Source: Cristatella mucedo (Eukaryota > Bryozoa > Phylactolaemata > Cristatellidae). Taken from it: a DNA stretch of 31,000 nt. The position numbers and the translations under genes were made by a program. Of this stretch, positions 30,546-31,000 are shown piece after piece. Numbering within the stretch: position 1 is the first letter of the stretch; each line of letters starts with the position of its first letter. Below the pieces are notes generated by a model. The model worked only from the letters and a program-made list of their open reading frames with translations, did not search any database and had not been told where the DNA came from. Location: the NCBI GenBank assembly GCA_009760855.2, contig WPIO01000046.1:3054001-3085000 (forward strand), in the 5' to 3' direction.

Positions 30546-31000
30546 ACTGGTCCTTCGTATGTCTGCACTGCGCGACGCTCGACGCACTGCGGCGCGGAGG
30601 CAGGCGCGAGCTGTGGCCTCGTCAACCCTTAATTGGCGAGAAACAACAACGAAGATCGGCCGGCCGCCGACGACGGCGGTCGGGGCCCAATTATTTCTTT
30701 TTTTATGTACGCGCTCCGCTGCTCCGGCCCATCACCGTCGTCGGCAGCGGCGGGCGGCGTCGCGTCGGAGGCGCGCGGCCAGCGTCGAGCCTCCGACGGC
30801 GGCGGCAGCCGCAGCGCTGCGGTGGCCGCGCTCTCGGCTTCGAGCGCGGTCGATCTGGTATTCCGGATCTCCGCGCATAAAAAAATTCTCAAACCCGCTC
30901 CCGCCGCTGGCGTGCACCGGCTAATTGGCGAGAGCCGCTGCACGCAAGAGGTGGGCGTCGACGCGCGTCGGCCAATGCAGGCTCCCGCTCGCGGTGCGGC

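Larger units (their letters stand above)
29708..31000 (+). other. alx 3' UTR and downstream GC-rich region
   Basis: No second gene is recognised. A CAG run lies at about 29790-29812. Hairpins occur at 29932-29952 (10-bp arms, 1-nt centre), 30205-30227 (9-bp arms) and 30381-30405 (11-bp arms, 3-nt loop), and GCCAGGCCTGGC at 30471-30482. The exact 12-mer TAATTGGCGAGA appears at 30630-30641 and 30922-30933. Confidence 0.5.

Overview
This window is nuclear DNA from an invertebrate animal. It has spliced coding exons, LINE and tRNA-derived SINE retroposons, very long microsatellites, and GC-rich, CpG-dense blocks alternating with more balanced, transposon-rich DNA. There is no operon structure and nothing bacterial. 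I cannot place the phylum from this sequence alone.

The only confident host gene is on the + strand in the right-hand part: an Alx-family paired-like homeobox gene. Three coding exons are clear (about 22997-23292, 25862-26086, 29345-29707). They encode a Q50 homeodomain split by an intron between homeodomain residues 46 and 47, a low-complexity linker, and a C-terminal OAR motif. I also propose a short first coding exon at 19524-19671. It has a consensus GTGAGT donor, is phase-compatible with exon 2, and has a TATA-like box just upstream. The model gives a 343-residue protein, but exon 1 needs transcript support. A candidate AATAAA lies at 30540.

Left part (1-16.5 kb): SINEs and a LINE tail at 195-556; a GC-rich block with no recognisable gene (about 860-2630); a giant GA/GACAGA satellite (2823-3229); a nested transposon (4217-6770) in which a recent 5'-truncated CR1/L2-like LINE (4797-6305) has split an older, decayed copy of a multicopy invertebrate protein family; a CT satellite (6991-7671); a second GC-rich block with strong hairpins (9476-10989); then 5.5 kb of decayed LINE fragments. 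The LINE relics of the main family lie mostly on the - strand.

Two patterns go beyond ordinary annotation. First, the GC-rich DNA around alx is full of perfect, unrelated inverted repeats (arms up to 23 bp, including a spacerless 46-bp palindrome). This is far more than base composition should give and suggests local fold-back or template-switch mutation, an assembly artefact, or a functional hairpin landscape. Second, the LINE and three SINE copies share a 3' stem-loop in which at least one base pair appears to co-vary, as expected if the SINEs borrow the LINE's reverse transcriptase.
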